A stretch of DNA of 64,000 bases from the NCBI RefSeq assembly GCF_025567095.1, contig NZ_JAOQJH010000010.1; one strand, 5' to 3'. Shown here piece after piece: positions 25,518 through 32,437 of the stretch. This stretch comes from Anthropogastromicrobium aceti. GTDB taxonomy: Bacteria; Bacillota; Clostridia; Lachnospirales; Lachnospiraceae. Under the pieces are notes generated by a model, which was not told the origin of the DNA, searched no databases, and saw only the letters and a program-made list of their open reading frames with translations. The position numbers and the translations under genes are program-made. Numbering within the stretch: position 1 is the first letter of the stretch; each line of letters starts with the position of its first letter.

Positions 25518-27017
25518 ATGAAAACAGGAAAAAATTATAAGTTTTGGTTTTGCACCGGATCTCAGGATCTGTATGGTGACGAGTGCTTACAGAAGGTAGC
25601 AGAGCATTCCAAGATTATTGTAGAGAAGTTAAATGAGTCTGGAAATCTTCCATTTGAGGTTGTCTGGAAGCCAACACTGATTACAAACGAGCTGATTCGT
25701 CGTACCTTTAACGAGGCAAATATCGATGATGAGTGCGCAGGTGTGATCGTTTGGATGCACACATTCTCTCCGGCAAAGTCTTGGATTCTTGGTCTTCAGG
25801 AGTACAGAAAGCCATTGCTTCATCTTCATACTCAGTTTAACATGGAAATTCCATATGACACAATCGATATGGATTTCATGAATGAAAACCAGTCCGCACA
25901 TGGTGACAGAGAGTTTGGCCATATGGTAACACGTATGGGCATTGAGCGTAAGGTTGTAGTTGGTCACTGGTCTGACGAGAAGCTTCAAAAGAAGATCGGC
26001 AGCTGGATGCGCACAGCAATTGGTATTGTAGAGAGCAGTCATATCCGCGTTATGCGTGTTGCTGATAATATGAGAAATGTTGCAGTAACAGAGGGTGATA
26101 AGGTAGAGGCTCAGTTAAAGTTTGGCTGGGAGATTGATGCTTATCCAGTAAACGAGATTGCAGAATCTGTAGCTGCTGTATCCGAATCAGACACAAATGC
26201 ACTGGTGGATGAATATTATAGCAAGTACAATATTCTTCTGGAGGGAAGAGATCCGGCAGAATTTAGAAAGCATGTAGCAGTTCAGGCACAGATTGAGCTT
26301 GGTTTTGAGCGATTCCTTGAGGAGAAAAATTATCAGGCAATTGTAACTCACTTTGGTGATCTGGGTGCTTTAAAGCAGCTGCCAGGTCTTGCAATTCAAA
26401 GACTTATGGAAAAAGGATATGGCTTTGGTGCAGAGGGTGACTGGAAGGTTGCCGCAATGGTACGCCTGATGAAGATCATGACTTCTGGAATGAAGGATGC
26501 AAAGGGAACCTCCATGCTTGAGGATTACACCTACAACCTTGTTCCAGGCAAGGAAGGTATCTTAGAGGCTCATATGCTTGAGATCTGCCCATCTATCGCA
26601 GACGGTCCAATCAGCATCAAGTGCCAGCCGCTGTCCATGGGCGACAGAGAAGATCCGGCGCGTCTTGTATTTACTTCTAAGGAAGGAACAGGTATTGCAA
26701 CTTCCTTAGTAGACTTAGGAGATCGCTTCCGCTTGTTAATCAACACAGTTGACTGCAAGAAGGTAGAAAAGCCGATGCCAAAGCTTCCAGTAGCAACAAA
26801 CTTCTGGACACCACAGCCAGACCTTATTACAGGAGCAGAGGCATGGATCTTAGCAGGCGGTGCTCATCATACAGCATTCACCTACGACCTCACAGCAGAG
26901 CAGATGGGCGACTGGGCAGAAGCAATGGGAATCGAGCCTGTCTACATCGACAACGAGACAACCATTCGCAATCTGAAGAAGGATCTGATGCTGGGAAATC
27001 TTGTATATAGAAAGTAA
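25518..27017 (+). CDS. araA: L-arabinose isomerase
   Basis: The 499-residue protein has the standard AraA length and sequence, starting NYKFWFCTGSQDLYG, with HTFSPAKSWI and the glutamate-bearing GFGAEGDWKVAAMVRLMK. It converts L-arabinose to L-ribulose, using a divalent metal such as manganese, at the head of the pentose pathway. GAAAGGA lies upstream of the ATG. It is the last gene of the GH51-GH43-araA operon and is closed by a terminator. Ribulokinase (araB) and epimerase (araD) are not in this window, so they must be elsewhere. Confidence 0.97.
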   Translation: MKTGKNYKFWFCTGSQDLYGDECLQKVAEHSKIIVEKLNESGNLPFEVVWKPTLITNELIRRTFNEANIDDECAGVIVWMHTFSPAKSWILGLQEYRKPLLHLHTQFNMEIPYDTIDMDFMNENQSAHGDREFGHMVTRMGIERKVVVGHWSDEKLQKKIGSWMRTAIGIVESSHIRVMRVADNMRNVAVTEGDKVEAQLKFGWEIDAYPVNEIAESVAAVSESDTNALVDEYYSKYNILLEGRDPAEFRKHVAVQAQIELGFERFLEEKNYQAIVTHFGDLGALKQLPGLAIQRLMEKGYGFGAEGDWKVAAMVRLMKIMTSGMKDAKGTSMLEDYTYNLVPGKEGILEAHMLEICPSIADGPISIKCQPLSMGDREDPARLVFTSKEGTGIATSLVDLGDRFRLLINTVDCKKVEKPMPKLPVATNFWTPQPDLITGAEAWILAGGAHHTAFTYDLTAEQMGDWAEAMGIEPVYIDNETTIRNLKKDLMLGNLVYRK

Positions 27018-27082
27018 ATATGATTAAGGGTTCATGGGTCGTAACCTAGCCCTGTGAAAAGCAAAAACATAGAAAAAGTAGA

Positions 27083-27120
27083 AGCTGTCAAGAAAAAACA
27101 CTTGACAGCTCTTCTTTTTT
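27083..27120 (+). terminator. Intrinsic terminator of the arabinan operon
   Basis: AGCTGTCAAG and CTTGACAGCT form a perfect 10-bp stem with loop AAAAAACA, followed by CTTCTTTTTT. The 3' arm also contains the -35 box of the next promoter. Confidence 0.92.
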
Positions 27121-27130
27121 CGTGTATAGT
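27102..27130 (+). promoter_or_regulatory. Promoter of ylxM-ffh, embedded in the araA terminator
   Basis: A perfect TTGACA (27102-27107) lies in the 3' arm of the terminator stem, 17 bp before TATAGT (27125-27130). The predicted start of transcription is about 10 bp before ylxM, so the leader is very short. Confidence 0.85.
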
Positions 27131-27147
27131 AGCGAAGGTGATGTTTG

Positions 27148-27492
27148 ATGGAAAAGATTGTAGAACGCAATATGCTGTATGATTTCTATGGTGAGCTGCT
27201 TACGCCGCATCAGCAGGAAATCTACGAAAGCATTATTTTTCAGGATCTGTCGCTGAGTGAAGTGGCAGAGATCCACGGCATCAGCAGGCAGGGAGTTCAT
27301 GATCTGGTAAGGCGCTGTGACAAGTTGCTGGAAGGTTATGAAAACAAACTGCATCTGGTAGAGCGCTTTGTGACACTCAAATCTTCTGTAAGCGAATTAA
27401 GAGAACTTACAAAAGCATATGAGAAGAGCAGAGACGATAAGCTGTTTGGACAGATTGACAGGCTTTGCCAGACAATACTCGAAGAGCTGTAA
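27148..27492 (+). CDS. ylxM: SRP-associated DNA-binding-like protein YlxM (UPF0122)
   Basis: The 114-residue protein has the sigma-region-4-like helix-turn-helix typical of YlxM: LTPHQQEIYESI, then LSEVAEIHGISRQGVHDLVRR. It is almost always encoded directly before ffh, as here (33 bp gap), and in streptococci has been tied to signal recognition particle function. The ATG at 27148 has GAAGGTG 7 bp upstream; the in-frame TTG one codon earlier is less likely. It is the first gene of the ylxM-ffh-rpsP group. Confidence 0.95.
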   Translation: MEKIVERNMLYDFYGELLTPHQQEIYESIIFQDLSLSEVAEIHGISRQGVHDLVRRCDKLLEGYENKLHLVERFVTLKSSVSELRELTKAYEKSRDDKLFGQIDRLCQTILEEL

Positions 27493-27525
27493 CTGTAAAG
27501 TTAAAGGCAGAAAGGAGCTGCAAAA

Positions 27526-28878
27526 GTGGCATTTGAGAGCTTATCTGAAAAGCTTCAGAACGTATTTAAAAATCTGCGCGGCAAGGGCCGTCTGACAGAA
27601 GCGGATGTAAAGGCTGCTTTGAAGGAAGTAAAGATCGCGCTCCTCGAGGCGGACGTTAACTTCAAGGTAGTAAAAAACTTCGTAAAGTCAGTCCAAGAAC
27701 GCGCAATCGGACAGGATGTTATGAATGGTTTAAATCCTGGACAGATGGTAATAAAGATTGTAAACGAAGAGCTTGTTTCCCTGATGGGATCTGAGACAAC
27801 AGAGATTGCACTGATGCCTGGAAATCAGGTGACAGTCATCATGATGATTGGTCTTCAGGGTGCTGGTAAGACAACTACCGCAGCAAAGATTGCAGGAAAG
27901 CTGAAGATGAAAGGCAGACAGCCACTTTTGGTTGCTTGTGATATTTATCGTCCGGCGGCAATCAAGCAGTTGGAAGTTAACGGTGAAAAACAGGGTGTTG
28001 AGGTGTTCTCGATGGGGACAAATCACAGTCCGGTTGACATTGCAAAGGCAGCAATCGAACATGCAAAGAATAACGGACAAAACGTGGTCATCCTTGATAC
28101 CGCAGGCCGTCTGCAGATTGATGAATCCATGATGCAGGAGCTTGTAGATGTGAAAGAGGCAGCTGGCGTTACGCAGACGTTGCTCGTCGTAGATGCGATG
28201 ACTGGACAGGAAGCAGTTAACGTGGCAACTACCTTCAATGACCGTATCGGTGTAGACGGAGTAATCCTGACAAAGCTTGATGGCGACACTAGAGGTGGTG
28301 CAGCGCTTTCTATTCGTCAGGTGACGGGAAAGCCGATTCTTTATATTGGTATGGGCGAAAAGCTCTCCGATTTGGAACAGTTTTATCCAGATCGCATGGC
28401 ATCACGTATCCTTGGCATGGGAGATGTCATGAGCCTTATTGAAAAGGTTGAGGCACAGGTCGATGCTGAGAAAGCAAAGGAGATGGAGCAAAAGCTTCGC
28501 AAAGCATCCTTTGATTTAAACGACTATCTGGATCAGATGGAACAGATGAAAAGTATGGGTGGTCTTAGCAAGATCATGGAGATGCTTCCGGGTATGGGCA
28601 TGAATTTAAATGCAAAAAATATGCCGGACATGGATGAGAGTGAGAAGCAGATGGAAAAAATCCAGGCAATCATTCGTTCCATGACTATGAAGGAGCGAAC
28701 CAATCCAGATATCATCAATGCATCCAGAAAAAACCGCATTGCAAAAGGTGCAGGAGTCGATGTTGTAGAGGTCAATAGACTGTTAAAGCAGTTTGACCAG
28801 AGCCGCAAGCTCATGAAGCAGATGCCCGGCATGATGGGCAAGCAGGCAAAAAAAGGAAGATTTAAACTGCCTTTTTAA
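27526..28878 (+). CDS. ffh: Signal recognition particle protein Ffh
   Basis: This is a 450-residue SRP54 GTPase with an N domain, a G domain (P-loop GLQGAGKTTTAAKIAGK, DTAGRL, TKLDGDTRGGAA) and a methionine-rich M domain at the C-terminus that binds 4.5S RNA and signal peptides (MEQMKSMGGLSKIMEMLPGM and MKQMPGMMGK). It targets ribosomes to FtsY. The start is GTG 27526, 7 bp after AAAGGAG. The SRP RNA gene was not found in this window. Confidence 0.97.
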   Translation: MAFESLSEKLQNVFKNLRGKGRLTEADVKAALKEVKIALLEADVNFKVVKNFVKSVQERAIGQDVMNGLNPGQMVIKIVNEELVSLMGSETTEIALMPGNQVTVIMMIGLQGAGKTTTAAKIAGKLKMKGRQPLLVACDIYRPAAIKQLEVNGEKQGVEVFSMGTNHSPVDIAKAAIEHAKNNGQNVVILDTAGRLQIDESMMQELVDVKEAAGVTQTLLVVDAMTGQEAVNVATTFNDRIGVDGVILTKLDGDTRGGAALSIRQVTGKPILYIGMGEKLSDLEQFYPDRMASRILGMGDVMSLIEKVEAQVDAEKAKEMEQKLRKASFDLNDYLDQMEQMKSMGGLSKIMEMLPGMGMNLNAKNMPDMDESEKQMEKIQAIIRSMTMKERTNPDIINASRKNRIAKGAGVDVVEVNRLLKQFDQSRKLMKQMPGMMGKQAKKGRFKLPF

Positions 28879-28915
28879 TAAATAATTAATTTTAAATAAT
28901 TGGAGGAATTTTACA

Positions 28916-29158
28916 ATGGTAAAGATTAGATTAAAGAGAATGGGACAGAAGAAGGCTCCTTTCTACAGAGTAGTAGTTGCAGATCAGAGATCTCCAAGAG
29001 ATGGAAGATTCATCGCAGAGATCGGTTACTATGATCCAACTAAGGAACCAAGCGTAATCAAGTTTGACGAAGAGGCTGCTAAGCAGTGGCTTGCAAACGG
29101 TGCTCAGCCGACAGATACAGTTGCAAAGTTATTAAAGGTTGCTGGTATTGAGAAATAA
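28916..29158 (+). CDS. rpsP: Small subunit ribosomal protein S16
   Basis: The 80-residue protein has the S16 signature MVKIRLKRMGQKKAPFYRVV followed by RSPRDGRFIEIGYYDP-like sequence and is the normal size. It is part of the 30S subunit. TGGAGGAAT precedes the ATG. Gene order ffh-rpsP-KH-rimM-trmD is the conserved Firmicutes arrangement linking protein targeting, ribosome proteins and ribosome maturation. Confidence 0.97.
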   Translation: MVKIRLKRMGQKKAPFYRVVVADQRSPRDGRFIAEIGYYDPTKEPSVIKFDEEAAKQWLANGAQPTDTVAKLLKVAGIEK

Positions 29159-29216
29159 TTAAGAGTGCCGAATCCTTTTATCAAATGTTGCGGGCGCAGC
29201 AGAATGAGAGAGATGT

Positions 29217-29444
29217 ATGAAGGGACTATTAGAAGTTATCGCTAAGTCGCTTGTTGACAACCCAGATGAAGTTGTGGTTACTGAGAAGGAAACCGAGAAG
29301 GGACTTGTGCTTGAGCTGAAGGTAGCGCCTAGTGATATGGGCAAAGTTATCGGTAAGCAGGGCAGGATCGCAAAAGCAATCCGTTCTGTGGTAAAAGCCG
29401 CGGCATCAAGAGAAAACAAGCAGGTTAGTGTAGAGATTGAGTAA
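29217..29444 (+). CDS. khpA: KH-domain RNA-binding protein KhpA
   Basis: This is a 75-residue single KH-domain protein. The RNA-binding loop appears as DMGKVIGKQGRIAKAIR (the GxxG motif is GKQG). In Firmicutes KhpA forms a complex with KhpB/EloR and affects cell elongation and small-RNA binding. It lies between rpsP and rimM, as usual. The ribosome binding site is modest (GAGAGAG). A hairpin resembling a terminator follows immediately. Confidence 0.93.
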   Translation: MKGLLEVIAKSLVDNPDEVVVTEKETEKGLVLELKVAPSDMGKVIGKQGRIAKAIRSVVKAAASRENKQVSVEIE

Positions 29445-29447
29445 TCA

Positions 29448-29487
29448 AAAACGTGTACTTCAGAGATGGGGTGCACGTTTTATTTTT
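29448..29487 (+). terminator. Terminator-like hairpin between khpA and rimM
   Basis: AAAACGTGTAC and GTGCACGTTTT form an 11-bp stem with one G-U pair and a 12-nt loop, followed by ATTTTT. No clear promoter follows, so it may reduce rather than stop transcription into rimM-trmD. Confidence 0.7.
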
Positions 29488-29533
29488 AAAATGTATGAGT
29501 TATATGAGCTGTAATGCTATCATAGGAGAAAAT

Positions 29534-30043
29534 ATGGAAGATTTATTGCGTGTAGGTGTGATTTCCTCTGCTCATGGAATTAAGGGAGAAGTTAATGTAT
29601 TCCCGACAACTGACGAGCCGGAAATGTTTGCACATTGGAAGACACTGCGTCTGGTTGAAAAGAAACAAAGCCGTCTGATTCATGTGCGCGGTGCAAAGTA
29701 TTTTAAAAACATGGTCATTCTTTCTCTTGAGGAGATTGCAGACCGAAATCAGGCGGAGCTTTTGCGTCAGGCAGAGCTTTATATAACAAGAGATCAGGCA
29801 ACTCCATGTGGTGAAAATGAGAATTTTATTACTGATTTAATTGGACTTCGTGTAGTTGATGAAAATAAAGAAGAGCTTGGTAAATGTACTGATGTGTTTC
29901 AGACGGGCGCAAATGATGTCTATGAGATAGAGCTTTTAGATGGAAGAAAGGTGCTTTTCCCGGCTATTCCTTCCTGCATCTTAGATGTTGACTTGGAAAA
30001 AGGCATAATGACAGTTCATGTTATGGCTGGACTAATGGACTAA
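29534..30043 (+). CDS. rimM: Ribosome maturation factor RimM
   Basis: The 169-residue protein starts at the ATG preceded by AGGAG; the frame is open 27 codons further upstream but overlaps the preceding hairpin. The N-terminal RimM domain begins LLRVGVISSAHGIKGEV and the C-terminal PRC-barrel contains ETGANDVYEI-like sequence (QTGANDVYEIELLDGRKVLF). RimM binds S19 and helps assemble the head of the 30S subunit. trmD follows 31 bp later, the conserved pairing. Confidence 0.96.
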   Translation: MEDLLRVGVISSAHGIKGEVNVFPTTDEPEMFAHWKTLRLVEKKQSRLIHVRGAKYFKNMVILSLEEIADRNQAELLRQAELYITRDQATPCGENENFITDLIGLRVVDENKEELGKCTDVFQTGANDVYEIELLDGRKVLFPAIPSCILDVDLEKGIMTVHVMAGLMD

Positions 30044-30074
30044 GCTGTGAATATGAAAAGAAAGAGGTAATTCC

Positions 30075-30839
30075 ATGCATTATTATGTGCTGACGTTGTT
30101 TCCAGAGATGATTACAAACGCCTGCGGCGAGAGTATTCTTGGACGCGCATCCCAAAAAGGATTGATTTCAGTGGAGGCCATCAACATACGTGACTATTCC
30201 ACAAATAAACATAACCGTGTCGATGATTATCCATATGGCGGCGGCGCTGGAATGGTAATGCAGCCTATGCCAGTGTACGATGCCTGGAAGGATCTGACAG
30301 AGCGCATTGGAAAAAAGCCGCGTGTGCTGTTTATGACACCTCAGGGAAAACCATTTTCTCAAAAGCTGGCAGAAGAATATGCAAAGGAAGAAGATTTGAT
30401 ATTCCTTTGCGGTCATTACGAGGGAATTGACCAGCGTGTGCTTGATCTCATTGTAACGGATGAAGTTTCAGCAGGCGATTTTGTGCTTACAGGCGGTGAA
30501 CTTCCAGCGATGATGATGATTGACTGTATTTCGCGTCTTGTGCCAGGTGTACTGAATAATGAAGCATCTGCGCAGGATGAGTCATTCGAAGGAAATTTGC
30601 TGGAGTATCCACAATATACAAGACCAGAAGTTTTCATGGGCGAGTCAGTTCCGCCTGTACTTCTATCAGGTCATCATGGCAATATTGATAAGTGGAGACG
30701 TGAGCAGTCAATTCTTCGGACAGCAAAAAAACGCCCAGATCTCCTTAAGAATGCTGAGCTTACACAAAAAGAGAAGAATTGGCTTCGGGAACAGCTAATT
30801 AAAAAAAATAAAAAAGCTGAAAAAACACTTGACAACTGA
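30075..30839 (+). CDS. trmD: tRNA (guanine37-N1)-methyltransferase TrmD
   Basis: The 254-residue SPOUT methyltransferase carries the knot motifs LFLCGHYEGIDQRV-like (LIFLCGHYEGIDQRVLD) and GDFVLTGGELPAMMMID. It methylates G37 of tRNAs to prevent frameshifting. AGAGGTAA precedes the ATG. The last codons overlap the -35 box of the infC promoter, so the gene end has a double role. rplS, which commonly follows trmD in Firmicutes, is absent here; infC-rpmI-rplT follows instead. Confidence 0.97.
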   Translation: MHYYVLTLFPEMITNACGESILGRASQKGLISVEAINIRDYSTNKHNRVDDYPYGGGAGMVMQPMPVYDAWKDLTERIGKKPRVLFMTPQGKPFSQKLAEEYAKEEDLIFLCGHYEGIDQRVLDLIVTDEVSAGDFVLTGGELPAMMMIDCISRLVPGVLNNEASAQDESFEGNLLEYPQYTRPEVFMGESVPPVLLSGHHGNIDKWRREQSILRTAKKRPDLLKNAELTQKEKNWLREQLIKKNKKAEKTLDN

Positions 30840-30857
30840 TACAAAGTGCGGTATACT
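30829..30857 (+). promoter_or_regulatory. Promoter of infC-rpmI-rplT, starting inside trmD
   Basis: TTGACA at 30829-30834 (within the last trmD codons) and TATACT at 30852-30857 are separated by 17 bp, a near-consensus strong promoter. Confidence 0.9.
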
Positions 30858-30863
30858 ATCGAC

Positions 30864-31001
30864 GTTGTCAATAAACAGGAAAGCAGAGGATTCACTCTCA
30901 CCTTAGCGCAAAGGCGTCTCGGGTTGATATTTAAGTTCACATATCGTATTTTGCATATTTGTGTATCTTAATGGTGGATCGTCGCGGTCCATCATTTTTT
31001 T
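30864..31001 (+). ncRNA. infC leader RNA ending in a terminator (L20-type attenuator)
   Basis: The transcript from the promoter at 30829 has a leader of about 180 nt before infC. It ends with an 11-bp stem (ATGGTGGATCG with CGGTCCATCAT, 30971-30995) and T7, an intrinsic terminator placed before the coding region. In Firmicutes the infC-rpmI-rplT operon is controlled by such leaders, in Bacillus through L20 binding. That this one responds to L20 is inference; the upstream part could form the competing structure but was not folded. Confidence 0.7.
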
Positions 31002-31044
31002 GCGTAAAGCAGTTCACAACATTTTTCGATGGGGGTACAAAACA

Positions 31045-31554
31045 ATTAGCAGTTTAATGATTAATGAGCAGATCCGTGACAAAGAAGTCCGGGTAATTGG
31101 TGAGGAAGGACAGCAGCTTGGAATTATGTCCTCCAGAGATGCCATGAAGCTGGCAAAGGATGCCGGTTTAGATTTGGTAAAGATTGCACCAACGGCTAAG
31201 CCGCCGGTATGCAAGATTGTTGATTATGGCAAGTTCCGTTATGAGCAGGCCAGAAGAGAAAAGGAAGCCAAGAAGAAGCAGAAAGTCATTGAAGTAAAGG
31301 AACTGAGATTGTCTCCGAACATCGATACAAATGATCTGAATACAAAGGTGAACAATGCGCGAAAGTTCCTGGAAAAGGGCGATAAGGTAAAAGTTACCTT
31401 ACGTTTCCGCGGCAGAGAGATGGCCCATATGGGTGCTTCCAAACATATACTGGATGACTTTGCTGAAAACCTCAAGGATATCGCATCGGTTGAGAAACCG
31501 CCGAAGTTAGAGGGTAAGAGCATGAGTCTGGTATTGGCAAAAAATATCAAGTGA
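31045..31554 (+). CDS. infC: Translation initiation factor IF-3
   Basis: IF-3 blocks premature subunit joining and checks the start codon. The protein contains the signature INEQIRDKEVRVIG and both the N- and C-terminal domains with the linker rich in Lys and Arg (RREKEAKKKQKV). Start choice: ATT at 31045 is in frame and 9 bp after GGGGGT (31030-31035), giving 169 residues, whereas ATG 31057 lies 21 bp from that site, giving 165. AUU is the classic infC start and permits autoregulation by IF-3 itself. rpmI follows 19 bp later. Confidence 0.93.
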   Translation: MSSLMINEQIRDKEVRVIGEEGQQLGIMSSRDAMKLAKDAGLDLVKIAPTAKPPVCKIVDYGKFRYEQARREKEAKKKQKVIEVKELRLSPNIDTNDLNTKVNNARKFLEKGDKVKVTLRFRGREMAHMGASKHILDDFAENLKDIASVEKPPKLEGKSMSLVLAKNIK

Positions 31555-31573
31555 TTGACAGGAGGAAATTATA

Positions 31574-31771
31574 ATGCCAAAGGTAAAAACAAGCAGAGCA
31601 GCTGCAAAGCGTTTTAAGAAAACAGGTACAGGCGAGTTAAAGAGAATGAAGGCATACAAGAGCCATATCTTAACAAAGAAGTCTACTAAGAGAAAGAGAA
31701 ATCTTAGAAAGGCTGCTATGACAGATAGTACCAACGTAAAGAACATGAAGAAGATTTTACCTTATTTATAA
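31574..31771 (+). CDS. rpmI: Large subunit ribosomal protein L35
   Basis: This is a 65-residue, very basic protein with the L35 pattern MPKVKTSRAAAKRFKKTGTG and a C-terminal stretch rich in lysine. It is a 50S component always encoded between infC and rplT. GGAGGAAAT precedes the ATG. The 81-bp gap to rplT contains a perfect hairpin. Confidence 0.97.
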   Translation: MPKVKTSRAAAKRFKKTGTGELKRMKAYKSHILTKKSTKRKRNLRKAAMTDSTNVKNMKKILPYL

Positions 31772-31812
31772 TTTTGTGATTTTATAAGTAAGTTTGGGAA
31801 ACATTTCTGCAC

Positions 31813-31830
31813 AGGATTCGCGAGAATCCT
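31813..31830 (+). other. Hairpin with GCGA tetraloop between rpmI and rplT
   Basis: AGGATTC and GAATCCT form a perfect 7-bp stem capped by GCGA, a GNRA loop. No T tract follows, so it is not a terminator. It may stabilise or mark a processing site in the mRNA, or take part in L20 control (inference). Confidence 0.5.
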
Positions 31831-31852
31831 CATCGTTTAGGAGGAGATAGAT

Positions 31853-32209
31853 ATGGCAAGAATTAAAGGCGGTATGAACGCTAAGAGAAAGCACAACAAA
31901 GTGTTAAAGCTGGCAAAGGGTTACAGAGGAGCCAGATCTAAGCAGTATAGAGTAGCAAAGCAGTCTGTTATGAGAGCATTAACAAGCTCTTACGCAGGAA
32001 GAAAGCAGAGAAAGAGACAGTTCAGACAGCTGTGGATCACCCGTATCAACGCAGCAGCTAGAATGAACGGTCTGTCTTACAGCAAGTTTATGTATGGTTT
32101 AAAGAGCGCTGACATCCAGTTAGACAGAAAGATTCTGGCTGATATGGCTGTTAATGATCCAGCTGGATTTGCAAAGCTGGCTGAGACTGCAAAGAGCAAG
32201 CTTGCTTAA
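31853..32209 (+). CDS. rplT: Large subunit ribosomal protein L20
   Basis: The 118-residue basic protein begins MARIKGGMNAKRKHNKVLKL and contains the L20 pattern GRKQRKRQFRQLWITRINAA. It is an early 50S assembly protein and, in Firmicutes, a repressor of its own operon through the infC leader. TAGGAGGAG precedes the ATG. A strong terminator follows. Confidence 0.97.
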   Translation: MARIKGGMNAKRKHNKVLKLAKGYRGARSKQYRVAKQSVMRALTSSYAGRKQRKRQFRQLWITRINAAARMNGLSYSKFMYGLKSADIQLDRKILADMAVNDPAGFAKLAETAKSKLA

Positions 32210-32249
32210 TTAGCAGTTGATCAAACCGCATATTGTGTATAAAAATTCA

Positions 32250-32275
32250 GGGAGAGCTTTGGCTCTCCCCTTTTT
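32250..32275 (+). terminator. Intrinsic terminator after rplT
   Basis: GGGAGAGC and GCTCTCCC form a perfect 8-bp stem with a 4-nt loop, followed by C and five T. Confidence 0.92.
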
Positions 32276-32342
32276 GTGATGCTTTTGTGAAAATCACTTA
32301 CTTTTCGCTCGTTTTTTTATATTATTTGTGGAATATGAAAGG

Positions 32343-32372
32343 TTGATTTCAAATCCAAAGCTATGATATACT
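32343..32372 (+). promoter_or_regulatory. Probable purL promoter
   Basis: TTGATT at 32343-32348 and TATACT at 32367-32372 are 18 bp apart, 66 bp before the start at 32438. A second TATACT follows at 32382. No purine riboswitch fold was recognised in this 230-bp gap. Confidence 0.6.
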
Positions 32373-32437
32373 TCTATTGAATATACTTACAATTCACGCG
32401 TTTTGTGAAGGGTAATTACAAATCAAAGGAGAATGAT

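Noticed and set aside
32276..32437. Purine riboswitch upstream of purL
   Set aside because: The conserved loop-loop pattern was not found; only promoter-like boxes and AT-rich sequence are visible.
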